Below are positions 52,698-63,193 of a stretch of 64,000 bases of DNA, in pieces. The notes under the pieces are model-generated. The model worked only from the letters and a program-made list of their open reading frames with translations, was not told the origin of the DNA and ran no database searches. The stretch lies in the NCBI GenBank assembly GCA_047967505.1, contig CM106540.1. The stretch is one strand, 5' to 3'. Position 1 is the stretch's first letter, and each line of letters opens with the position of its first letter. This DNA comes from Dipteris shenzhenensis. Its lineage: Eukaryota; Polypodiophyta; Polypodiopsida; Gleicheniales. Both the position numbers and the translations under genes were made by a program.

Positions 52698-54960
52698 AGT
52701 CACTCATTCATTTTCACATAACATAAATTTTCTTGTTCATAGACATCCTTTGTACCCATTTTATTACATAAAAAGAGTGTTGAAAAGTACTTTCTTTAAG
52801 AAACATCCCTCACAATCACTCTCAATGCAATAATATTATACAAATATAATTACTTATTAAACACATTTATGTCAATATGACAAGAGCTTTCTAGTGGTTT
52901 TAAAGCATAAATAACAAAAAATTTATGGATATGTTCTAAAGAAGTTAAAATTACTATAAATAAGTATTAACTATTGGGCTTATGTATCTATTCTCATTGA
53001 ATATATGCAAGATTTAAGATAGTATATGCAAGATTTTGTAAAATACAACCCCCTAGATGTGCTCAAATGGCATTTTCCGATCAATTTGAGTGGCTGAATG
53101 ACTATATTAGGACATTGGATGTGAAATTTATGTCACTTTTAAAGTCTTGTCTAATGTACCTTGGGGGACCTACTTTAAAGAGGTTTCGCTGGCAAAACTA
53201 CTTGCTCAATGAGGTTTCTTTAGAGAAACCCTTTCATGAAGATAGGTTGAGAGAGGGTTTTCAATGTTACCCCCGTATTAAATAAAAGTTGTAAGAAGGA
53301 TCATTAGGGAATTTTCATAGAGAAATCTAGTCTACATGTGGGTTTCTTCAAAAGCCATCCCCTTATGTTATTCACCATCCCCAAAGATTCATGTAAGGAT
53401 TTGTGTGTGAAATAGGCATTCCTATAATACTTTGCATATTTCTAAGTGAAACCATGTTTTCTTCTAATCCAATTTTGCCCTACTTTTACATAGTTGGAAG
53501 CTTTTTTTTTTCCTTTGCTCGGATGCTCGGAAGATTTCGCTCAAAAAATGGTCATCCCTCCATTTGACTAAGTCTATATAGTGGTTTATAGATAGGGATA
53601 GATCTTGGAATTATATCTATTTTGTGATCTACATCTCGCTCAGGAGGTAAACCATCAAGCAAGTCACTTGGAAAAACATCTTTAAATTCAACCATTAAAT
53701 CTTTAAACCAAGAATCATACATTTTAATCACATCAAGAGAAAATTTGCTCTTTTTAGATGTAGCAAAAATAAAATCACCAATAAAAGAAAGTTCACATAG
53801 ATACACCTCACATTGTTGTTATCGTAGAAGTCGTTCCAATTCCATCAAACAAATAAGAGGAGAGTTGGGCACACCATGTTCTCCCTAAATCTGGAAAACT
53901 CTACCCTCTTTTTCAAACATAATGGAGTTATTTAAATAACTCTGCTACAATTTCTGCCCAAAACCGTATAACCATTCTTAACCAAGAATAAAATTGTTCG
54001 ATCGAGATGCATAATTTGGAAATCCAAGGCATCCTGATAACCTTGGAATTCCACCTCTACACCATAAATCATGGTGTCCCAAACCTTTGACTACCCTTTG
54101 GTAGAGAGACCACATATTTATGGGCACTTGGACTCTCTGGCAACTTCAATTTCTTCACGTGTCTAGTTTAAGAAATTATGTGTTGTGCTATCATCGACCA
54201 TAATTCTTACCCTTTATCCCTTTATTTTTCCATGTATCTTCATTAAATCATGAGGATTAAAGGTGGACTACCACATTGTCAATGATAGACATCACATGTG
54301 GGTGCTATCCTCATGATAAACCTCTACCTCGGTATATTTTTTAGTACCATTAAGCAGCAACACTGGCACCATGTGAACTTGCTTTTATGGAGGTTTATTT
54401 GGGGCTTTAGCTCACGCCTGTTTGTTTTTATGGTATTTCCAAGTAGCATGGTCTTTGCCTAAACATTTGAAGCAAAGATTTTCCTGCTTGGCCCTTTCAT
54501 AATCCTCTTTCTTCATAAGAGGATATTTTTGTGTTTGAGGTTTCAATATTTATAATGGTGTTTACAAACACCAAAAGTTACAATAAGCCTCTCATTGTTG
54601 GAAGGCATTAATATTTGCCATTTCTATCCTAGATTCAACCCATTCCTCTGTTGAGACCATCTCATCATGATCAATGTACTTAAAACTACATAAGAGAAGT
54701 AAGGAATTATAAATTTTCTCCTATATAGCACTTTCTTGATTCCATATGGCTTGCGCTTCATGGGGTGGAAATCTCCCATAACGAGTGTTGTACGAAGTAA
54801 CCTCACTTAGAAAGTCTATTAGCTCTCTTCTATATGAAAGTAATCTATTTATTTCACTAGTAGACCTACTTATTTTTTTTCTCTCCTCCTTCTCTAGGCC
54901 TTGTTCTCGACAATCCAATCTTTGCTAGTGCTAATGGCTTCCTCCACAGAATTGATGACT
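51825..54960 (-). pseudogene. Ty3/gypsy remnant, split by a 995-bp insertion
   Basis: Minus strand: gag C-terminus (LSYRRELIDFLSEV, about 54,830), zinc knuckle LCFKCLGKDH (about 54,490, last ligand lost), protease VDDSTTHNFL (about 54,185; the DSG is DDS), then FKDVFPSDLLDGLPPERDVDHKID (about 53,690-53,615), which is the linker into RT. RT continues beyond the insertion: [47 protein letters not shown] (52,560-52,270), VMPFG and YLGHIISQ (52,076). Around the YxDD motif the protein is disrupted (VVFLDET). RNase H and integrase are absent. Dead and 3'-truncated. Confidence 0.88.
52564..53558. mobile_element. 995-bp insertion with 9-bp target-site duplication
   Basis: TCCATTTGA flanks both sides (52,555-52,563 and 53,559-53,567). 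Removing the insertion and one copy restores the gypsy frame exactly between YRLSQME and EHEIERQL. The insert has no transposase, contains a (CA)n microsatellite at about 52,663-52,694 and a small hairpin GGTTTCTTTAGAGAAACC near 53,213. Its ends are not clean inverted repeats (GGTTGAGGGTGCATC against GGGATGACCATTT). A 9-bp duplication is typical of Mutator-like elements, so a non-autonomous MULE is one possibility. Confidence 0.75.
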
Positions 54961-55560
54961 TCAAAAAGATCCATGAAGCTTTAAGCTATGACAATATGGA
55001 ATGAGGAACAAGAGAAAGTGAGGGCGTAAGGTGAGATGGAAGAAGAGTTCAAGAGTAAGGTTGTGAGATGAAAGAAGACTGCAAGAATGGTAATGGGAGT
55101 AGACTTCAAGGCGAGATGCAAGAAGAGTTTGAGAGTAAGGCTATGAGGAGTAGACTCGAGTTCTAGAGTAAGGCTACATGCAAGATGGAAGGAGTAAGCT
55201 TGAGGAGAGGAGGAAGGTAATGAGAGCAAAGTAGAAGAAGTGTTTGAGAGTAAAGTTGTGGGTGAGATGTAAAAGATGAATGATTACATAGGGATTTATT
55301 GAATAGATAGGGATTTATTGAACTGCAGACTCATAATGTGAGGTGAAAGATTTAGAATAAAGAATTGGGAGAGGCTGAGATGTCGCTAAGATGATGGTTG
55401 GAGAACGCTAGACTTCTAGATTGTGTGAAGTAATAGATACAAGACCGTAATGCGAGACATGTGAGACTATACATTTTGAGTACATTGAAATCTATAAAAT
55501 AAAGTGATGGAACACAAGAATGATATAATTATTAGATTCTCATCATGAACCGCCAAGGAA
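54961..55560. repeat. Spacer between two gypsy elements, short GA-rich repeats
   Basis: GAGAGTAAGG, AGATG(G/C)AAGAAGAG and GAGTAGACT words recur between about 55,000 and 55,260. No protein was seen. It may hold the leader or LTR remains of the flanking gypsy elements. Confidence 0.45.
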
Positions 55561-56552
55561 GTGCTGAGCAACCCCCACTTGTTTCCACAAAGAGACAATG
55601 TCTGGTGTGTGGTATGCAATGGCAACCACCCTTCCAATGAGTGCCTGTGCCTAAGGGCAAGGCCAACACTCTACTGTGCACACTGCCATAGGTGGGGAAA
55701 CCATGATACCTCCCAATGTCAATTTCCGAGTCCCTTCCCCAACCCATGTATCAAATAAGACCCCCATTGGCCCTAATCACCCCACCCAACCCCCAACTCC
55801 TGCAAGGTGACCCTGTAGCTAGCTCTAGCTAGTACCGTGCTTAACCAGCTCCACTGCCTCTACCCATACTAGGCCCACAATCCCCGCTACCTCGCATCGC
55901 CCAAGTCAATCAAGTGTTGGTTGAAGAGTTGCCCAACGACTGGGAGGAGATGGACCCTGATCATGGACCTCATGATTATTACCCTTACGAGGAGGGAAGT
56001 GGAGACTTAGCTGACTACCTCTCGCCAGAGGATCAACAAGTCCCCGTATTCTTGACTACCCCCGTAAATGCAAGGACGAGAGATCTGAACTCAATTGCTC
56101 AGAGGCCCCCACTCCAATGTTATACCTGCCAAGGTCCCCATAAAGCAAATGAATGCCCCTACCGAGGCACGTCGAACCTGTTGGTGTCCTATTTCAAATG
56201 TCAAGGCCCACACTTCTTAAAGGACTATCCATATAGGGATCATATGCCCATCACTCCCATCACAACCAACCTTGCCCCCTTGTGCATAAGATGTGGCACG
56301 GAGCATCTATTCCAAGACTGTCCCACAAGGAGACCAACCACTCCACTGACCCCACCAAAGAGCACCAGCCTCAATTTGTTTAGCATCGAACAAGGCCATG
56401 TGGCCACAGTGCCACTACAAGTCATTACAAGGATGCAGGCTAAGGCACTAGGCAAGGCCATGAAGAAGCTCACCAAGAAGGGTAAGGTATCCCCGCTACT
56501 CGGTCTAGAGATTCTTCCACCGCCTCTAACTCGTTCCAAGAAAGCCATTTGA
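55561..56552 (+). pseudogene. Gypsy gag nucleocapsid with five zinc knuckles
   Basis: Piece 1 (55,561-55,758) has CVVCNGNHPSNEC and CAHCHRWGNHDTSQC. Piece 2 (55,914-56,552) starts acidic and has CYTCQGPHKANEC, FKCQGPHFLKDYP (first and last Cys lost) and CIRCGTEHLFQDC, followed by RMQAKALGKAMKKLTKKGK. Five C-x2-C-x3/4-H-x4-C knuckles are more than the one or two usual in plant gypsy gag. The pieces are separated by stops and a frame change. Nucleocapsids bind the element's RNA. It lies directly upstream of the protease and pol pieces of the same element. Confidence 0.8.
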
Positions 56553-56769
56553 GTAGGTGACGGTTTTGATCCGATGTTCATCCAAGACGGGTTCTAATGA
56601 GGAGACTGCTACGCTTGCCACCTCCTCCACCTTTGAATAGTCTTGCATCTAGGGTGACCCTAAGGTACCCCCTATTCCAGAAGTAAACACACCAATGTAG
56701 GCTCAGGGTGCCTGGCACTGGCTCCTACCTATAAAGAAACCTACCCTAACCTGATCTTGGTGGGTGAGT

Positions 56770-57540
56770 GCTAGGATAAGTTCAAGCATCGACTAAAGGC
56801 TAGTAGGGGATCAGATACTATCCATCCAGCCCACTTGATGGGGCATCGCGGAGTGAAATCTCTCAAGGTCCCAAAAAGAGTGGAGGAAGAAGAACACCTC
56901 AACTTGGAGCAGTCGGAAGCCCTGGATCTACAAAAGATGTTCCAAGAGGACCCAGTGCTGCAAAACCTCCAAGACAAAGGAGACTTGTATGCCTTAGATG
57001 ACATGTTATCCATGGAGGAAGAAGTGTCCCCAGAACCCTATGATATGGCTGCCTTCCTATCTACAGAAGTGAAAATGCCGATCACATCTCTGCTAAAAGG
57101 AAATCCCATCCTGTGGCATGATCTGTCCAATTGGATGAATAGGCCATTCCTACCTCCATCCCTTGCCATCCCGAAGCCCAACCAATCAATGCTAGATAAG
57201 GGGCCAAACCTACCCAAGATTCCCATTAACCAGTTAGGCTAGTATTTCGAGGGTGATGACACAAACGCCTCAATGCCTATAGTCTACTAGAACCAGAAGG
57301 TAGAAGCCATCCTGGATGGAGGAGCAAAAGTGAGTATTTGCACCAAGAAATGTTGGGAAAAGTGGGGAAAGCCTACAGCAAACCCATCTGGTAGAGTAAA
57401 GCTAGCCGATGGAGGAACCACTGAACCTCTAGGAGTACTGACTGGCATCAACAATAAGGTGTTTGGATTCACGTACCCTATCAGGTTCAGGGGCATGGAC
57501 TTCACACGATACCTAGATATGAAGCAATCCTAGGCAGACC
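56770..57540 (+). pseudogene. Gypsy spacer and aspartic protease
   Basis: An acidic linker frame (56,835-57,242: LQKMFQEDPVLQNL...) ends in TAG. In another frame AILDGGAKVSICTKKCWEKWG (about 57,305-57,365) is the retropepsin active-site strand with DSGA changed to DGGA, then GGTTEPLGVL and the flap/C-terminal strand FGFTYPIRFRGMDF. A strand like LGRPFL follows at about 57,534 (ILGRPFL pattern, frame shifted). The changed serine, frame changes and stops suggest inactivity. Confidence 0.75.
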
Positions 57541-58400
57541 ATTCTTACAAATTTCTGGACTCGTGCATGACTAGTGTAATGATAATATCTACTTACGGCA
57601 CAAGGAGCAAACCATGAGAGTGGACCTACATTCCTACAAAGCCCACCCATTGTCAAGACACCTCTTTGCTAGTAGAGTCTGACACCATCACCCAAACCAC
57701 CTCCGTGAAGTTATTCCAACCCTGTGACAAGGGAGAGGGAGTCTAACAACTTCTGGTATGCACCCCTCCCTGAGCCAGAATTCTCACAGAACTGGATGCA
57801 CATCTTAGCCAACATTGATGTTCCAGAAATAGTAGGATTTTAAAACACCACCCCATAGCTCGAGGGCCTGACCCCGTGGTTCCCCTAAGGATGTTCAATA
57901 TGCTCAAACCATGAGAGGTAAGCAAGGGAACAGTAAGGGTAAAATCAAATCTTCATTGGCTGACCTACATAGGTGCCATGACCACCCACCATGAGTTCTC
58001 CTGTAACTGGGGAAACAGGGTGAGTAAGGTAACCACCCCCATCGGCTCTATAAGTACAAGGGAAGAGCCCCCTTTAGGTCCCAAATCCCTTGCATCCAAA
58101 GGCTAGGCAAAGGCCAAAAAGTCCACTGCCCTGATAGATAATGAGAAGGAGATTAAGGATAAACAAGACCTACGGCAGGTGCCAACCGACTACAAGGCCT
58201 ATACTAGTCAGGATTGCAAGATCTTATACCAACAGGCCAAAAGAACCCGAGAGGATGATTGTTCTCAAGGATATGATGGACCAACCCCAGTCAAGGAAGT
58301 AAACTTAGCCCAGGAAGGCCAAGACCCACAACTTGTATTCGTCACTGATGACCTCACTCCTAGTGAGGAGATGCCCTAATAGCTCTCCTATGGGAATTTA
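57541..58400 (+). other. Gypsy PR-RT linker region, degraded
   Basis: No clear domain. One open piece (58,179-58,379) is acidic and lies where the variable linker between protease and RT is expected. Frequent stops. Confidence 0.4.
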
Positions 58401-59320
58401 AGGATTGCATGGCCTAGAAGTACACGGACATGAAAGGAGTACCAGCCGTAGTAGTGCAGCATACAATCCCCTTGATGGATGATGCCATGCTAGTACAACA
58501 ATGCCCCTATCCTATGAATCCTAAATATGCACTTATAGTGAGGAAAGAAATCTAGAAACTCATAGATGCATGATTCATCTACGAGATCGAGCATACAGAC
58601 TAAATATCACCCATTGTGATAGTCCTAAAGAAGAATGGAAAATTCAGAGTATGCATGGATTTGAAGAAGGTTAATGTGGCCACGAGATATGACCACTACC
58701 CCTTGCCATTCACGAAACATGTTCTAGAAAGGGTAGCCGGAAAGGAAGCATATAGCTTCCTAGATGGGTTTTCGGGTTACAACCAAGTCTCAATCACCCC
58801 CCAAGATCAACATAAGACCACCTTTGCAACCGAATGGGGAGTTTATGTAGCCACGGTTATGATCTTTTGAAACCCTCAAGCTAGCTCTAGCCACCGCCCA
58901 GTACTGAGGTCTCCCGATTGGAATTTAATATTCCACATCCATATTGATGCCTCTAACTTTACCATTGGATGTGTGTTAGCTTAGCCCGAGGAGCATAATT
59001 TGGATTACCCGGTATACTTTGCAAGCCATCAACTAAATGAGACCGAAGTTAACTACACCACCACCAAGAGAGAGGGTCTCACCATGGTCTATGTAATCAA
59101 GAAATTCAAGCAGCTAACAAGTTTGTCTTCTTTGTGGACCATCGAGCACTGTTGTACCTGGTCAACAAACCCTGCATGATTGGACGCATCACTAGGTGGA
59201 TGCTGATCTTGCTAGAATTTGACTTTACAGTCACGGCACACAAGGGCGAAACCCACGTTCTAGCCGACCACCTATTGAGGATCCCTAATGGGCGAAGCTA
59301 CAATAGGAGTAGAAGATGAT
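58400..59320 (+). pseudogene. Gypsy reverse transcriptase (deleted) and RNase H
   Basis: RT fingers and palm A: VIVLKKNGKFRVCMDLKKVN, YPLPF, and YSFLDGFSGYNQV (58,616-58,800), continuing to TTFATEWGVY. The normal continuation through MPFGL and YxDD is absent. The frame ends at 58,870 and RNase H begins about 40 bp later with FHIHIDASNFTIGCVLA, PVYFASHQLN, NYTTTKREGLTMVY, FVDHRALLYLVN (59,135) and ADHLLRIPN. So about 200-250 residues carrying the RT catalytic Asp pair are deleted. Stops at several points confirm decay. Confidence 0.85.
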
Positions 59321-59539
59321 CTCCCCGACGCTTCCCTCTTCTTCCTCAACGTCATTCCAAAATGGGCCGCCAAAATGGGCCACTACTTGGCCAACGGACT
59401 ACCCCTAATCCAAGACCTTAAGAAGGATAGAGCCCCCGTAAATTCATTAAGGACATAGCGCCATATCAGAGCTGATAGCAAGCCAACTCTACCGCATGGG
59501 TAAGGATGGTATACTATGAAGATGCGTATGCGAACATGA

Positions 59540-60648
59540 ATACATCGAGGTGCTTGAAGAAGCCCACTCAGGAATCGCAAGAGGCCATTTCGTCACCATT
59601 GAGGTTACAACATGTAAAGTGCTGCAAGCTGGTATCTAGTGGCCAACGCTCTTCGGAGATGCGACCGAATTCATCAAATGATGTGACCCCTGCCAGCACA
59701 TCCAAATCCCACATAGGGCAGACATGATGCCCCTAACCAGGATCCTGGCTGACCAATCCTTCGAGAAGTGGGGCATCCTCATTGGTCCCACCATAAACCC
59801 AGCTGCTAAGGGGAACAAGGCTCGATACATCATCCTAGCCACCGACTACTTCACCAAATGGGTAGAAGAAAGGGCCACAGTAAAGGCTAATGCAAGATCC
59901 ACCACCAAGTTCTTATATGAACACGTCATCACACGGTTTGGATGCCCGTTGGAGTTAGTCAGCAACCGAGGAACCCACTTCCTCAATGAAACCATAGCAA
60001 TCCTAACAAGCGAGTTTATGATCATTCATAGGAAGTCAACGCCATATTACCGCAGAGCAAATGGCTTGGCCGAAAGCTCCAATAAAACTTGCTGTAAGAT
60101 TATCACATGTACGGTAGAAGCCAGTCGCACTAACTAGGCGCATAAGCTCATAGCAGCGTTATGGGCCTACAAGACCTCCTACAAGGTGGCAACACATTGT
60201 ACCCTCTTCAAGTTAGCCTTTGGGGTAGAGGCAGTAATGTCAATGGAGTATGTAGTACCTAGCCTCCGCCTTGCCACCATAAAGGAAAGACTCACGAAAA
60301 ATGCACACGCCGAAAGGCTAGTTGACCTCAAAAAGCTAGAGGAGACAAGGCTGCAAGCAGCCTATGCTCTCCAAGGAAAAGGCCCGACGTAAAAAATGGT
60401 TCGACCACAACCTCAAGAACAAGGACCTGGCAGAAGGAGACTTGGCACTCCTGTACATTGTTCGCAACACCAAACGTAAGCTTAAGTACCGAGGTATGGG
60501 TCCTTACCGTGTAGTTGAGATAACCCCCCAAAGGGCATGCCCAATAGCCACCCTTGATGGGACGAAAATGGATGGCTACCTAAATGGAAGCAAATTGAAA
60601 AGATACTACAAACCACTCACTATCTCGACCCTTCAAGCCGTGCTATAA
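59540..60648 (+). pseudogene. Gypsy integrase
   Basis: The zinc region is partly legible (H-x-G near 59,570; CDPCQ at about 59,690). Core: ILATDYFTKWVE (first Asp, about 59,840), VSNRGTHFLNE (second Asp replaced by Asn, about 59,962), and GLAESSNK (catalytic Glu, about 60,070). The C-terminal part includes ALWAYKTSYKVATHC, GVEAV and PSLRLA, then, after a frame change, ARRKKWFDHNL and YRGMGPYRVVEI with a C-terminal strand to 60,648. The motif set suits plant non-chromovirus (Athila/Tat-like) gypsy elements, an inference. One TAG at about 60,135 and the Asp-to-Asn change make it inactive. Confidence 0.88.
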
Positions 60649-60819
60649 AGAAAAAGAGCTCAAGGTAGAGGTGGCCAGGATGAAGCACCATGCCATTGAG
60701 GAAGCCAAAATCCATAATGCTAAGGTTCAACAGCGTAGACAAATGACCCTTTTTACGGCAACGATTGAACATATTCAACTAATATATGAGCTAACAATAG
60801 AGCTAGCTAGGTTGCTTGT

Positions 60820-61200
60820 TCAGCTAGGTACCACGCATGCACATCAAAGCACTCGTGGACCTAGGATCGAGCCACAATTTCATCCTCCGAGAGGTATGGG
60901 AGAAGCTGCAGGTACCCCTAACCCTCACTATTGCCTCAATAAGAGCTATAAATGGCCAACTCCTGCAAACCTTGTGTTATGTAACTCTAAGTCTAATGGT
61001 TGTTTGCCAAGCTGGGGATATACGCTTTTATGTTCTCCCGAAGAACAGATAATTTTAGGAAGAACCTGGTGCTACGCCATCAATCGCCAAGTCAACTGGC
61101 ACGCCCAAACTGCTTCGCTTACCAATGATGATCAAATGGCGGTAGTCCCGCTATGCAGACCAAGTCCCCCCTCTTTGGCCCGACCTCATCGATTCACGAG
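60820..61200 (+). pseudogene. Second retropepsin-like fragment from another gypsy element
   Basis: IKALVDLGSSHNFIL (about 60,842) is a retropepsin active-site strand of RVP_2 type with DSG changed to DLG. A later strand, IILGRTWCYAINRQVNWH (about 61,048-61,100, other frame), matches the ILGxPWL end of the same domain. It follows the complete integrase of the preceding gypsy element and differs from that element's own protease, so it comes from a different element. Confidence 0.7.
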
Positions 61201-63193
61201 ATAATGAAGCAACACAACAAAGACGATTAGACGACCCAGCTTCCACCAGCACACGCACAAGAGAGGAGCCTCGTGCTCTCCCTCCAAGAAGAGATCGAAA
61301 GATAGCATGCCACTGGCCACTCGGAGGAGTCAGGGTTGAAGACCACGAGTAGAGTTCACGATGTATCGAGAGGTGTCTACACAGTTAGCCACGTATACAC
61401 TAGCACCACGCACCATCACCCAAACCCTCCAAATGCACTTCGATGCACTTTGGGCACAAAACCTCACCTTCCACCTAGACCTCACTACTCCACTACCGCC
61501 CAATGCCCTTCAAACCATTTCGCTATAATTCTGACCACTGCCGCCCCATCTTAGCCATGTCGTATTTTTCTTTTGACCTTCATCCCACCTCCCTATCTCT
61601 TCTTTGCCCCTCTGATCTCTAAACCCTATCCTCCCATCCCATTCTTCTCAATTTTCAAGGCTGGTGCTGCATCATCACTGAGTCCCCTGTGGATGATGAA
61701 GTGATGCAACTCGCAAAACTCGAGGAACTCACGCCATGGATCTGTACTCTGGAAAGTCTGCACGCAGACATAACTTGGATGCAGACCTATGGCCGAGTCT
61801 CCATATTCCAAGCTCAAGGACACCTTGCGGCCTACTGGACCACCACCTCTCGGAATAATAATACTCTTTAATTGGGTGCTACAAGCTCTCCAAGGCTCAT
61901 TTGAGTCCTTGGTGAGCAATTTTGAAACAATTCATGTAGCATACCCTGAAGAAATAACTGAGGATGAAGAATAAAATGCAATCACCCTCTTTCATACCAC
62001 TGCCCCCCTGTAGATATTCCATTACCACCTCCACTAGATCCCGCCCAACCCACCCAACAAGCTACCCAACCTCCTCTCCCTCAGACAACACTGCTCGAGT
62101 ACTCATCCAATGCCTCCAACACCACCACCGCACAGCACAGACCCTACCCATCCATCACCTCCAACTCTTTGATCGACCTCCCTGATGAGGCATTCAACAC
62201 ATTGCTCAAAGCAACCCATTTTGTACAAAGCACCGATGCCACAACTACTACAAGCCCCCCAAAGACAGAGCCAATGCCGTTGGCTGATGACGAAGCTCCG
62301 CCATCCCCACCAAGGTCTCCTCCTGAAGATATTCATTGGTGTCCAGACTTGCAGTACTTCCGAGAGTTGCCAGATAGTGCGCCCATGCACCATTGGAAGC
62401 ACCAACTCGAGGGCTCCAACCTCCATCTCTTACGAGATTCTGGAAGTGCTCCCTCTCACACTGTTCATAATGCAGTCATTCGACGACTGGCAGCAAGCGC
62501 ATCCCAAACGCACAAGAGGAGGATACAACTTTGCCCCCGATGCCCCCGTCCCTGTGACTGAAGCAGATGCCGTTCTACAGCCCAATTGGCAACTCCCATT
62601 TTTTAAGCTAGAGAAATTTTGGCACTACTACCACAGCGCGCCCATCGATTGTCGAGTCCACCCACTCTATGGAACAACGTTGAACTTGGGCCGCCTTTTG
62701 AGCTCTCCAACAATAGGACCCCAATGTGTTGTATAATTTTCCAAAGTACAACTGCCCAAAAGAAATGATGTAGGAAGGTTTTTCCTTTTGCTTCCAGTCA
62801 TTCAATGACACCTACGGCTCCGTAGATCCAGCCATCGTCGTCGTCGTCCACTTCAATCGCCTCATCCTCTTACTACTCTGCGATCTTCCTGCCCACATCC
62901 GCCCCATCGACGATCGCATTCACAATCTAACCAACCAGATTGTCTTCAACCCCGACGTCGGTCCATCTTAGTTCCAAGCCCTCCGCCTCTACCTACACAT
63001 CCGCAACCTCCACGGGCATCACCTCCGCACTTACGAGGATATGCATGCCACCCATTTTTGGAAGTACCGCTCGTACCTCACTCACCTCATGTCCAAGCAG
63101 CTGGACCGCTACGCTATCCTACAGTCAGTCCTCTCCACCACCCTCCTCCAGTGCGGCTGACCCGAGGATGGATTAGCAACAGGAAAGGGGGCA
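61200..63193 (+). other. Coding-like region of unknown family, upstream of a PPT
   Basis: I do not recognise a family. Pieces in the plus orientation: 61,689-61,974 (LQALQGSFESLVSNFET... then an acidic end), 62,169-62,561 (proline-rich, acidic), 62,185-62,736 (FDDWQQAHPKRTRGGYNF...LEKFWHYYHSAPIDC) and about 62,800-63,170 (PAHIRPIDDRIHNL, ALRLYLHIRNLHGHHLRTYEDMH, FWKYRSYLTHLM). GC content and residue balance are coding-like, with stops between pieces. The region ends in GGAAAGGGGGCA, a polypurine tract, so it is probably the 3' internal part of the element whose protease lies at 60.8 kb. Confidence 0.45.
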
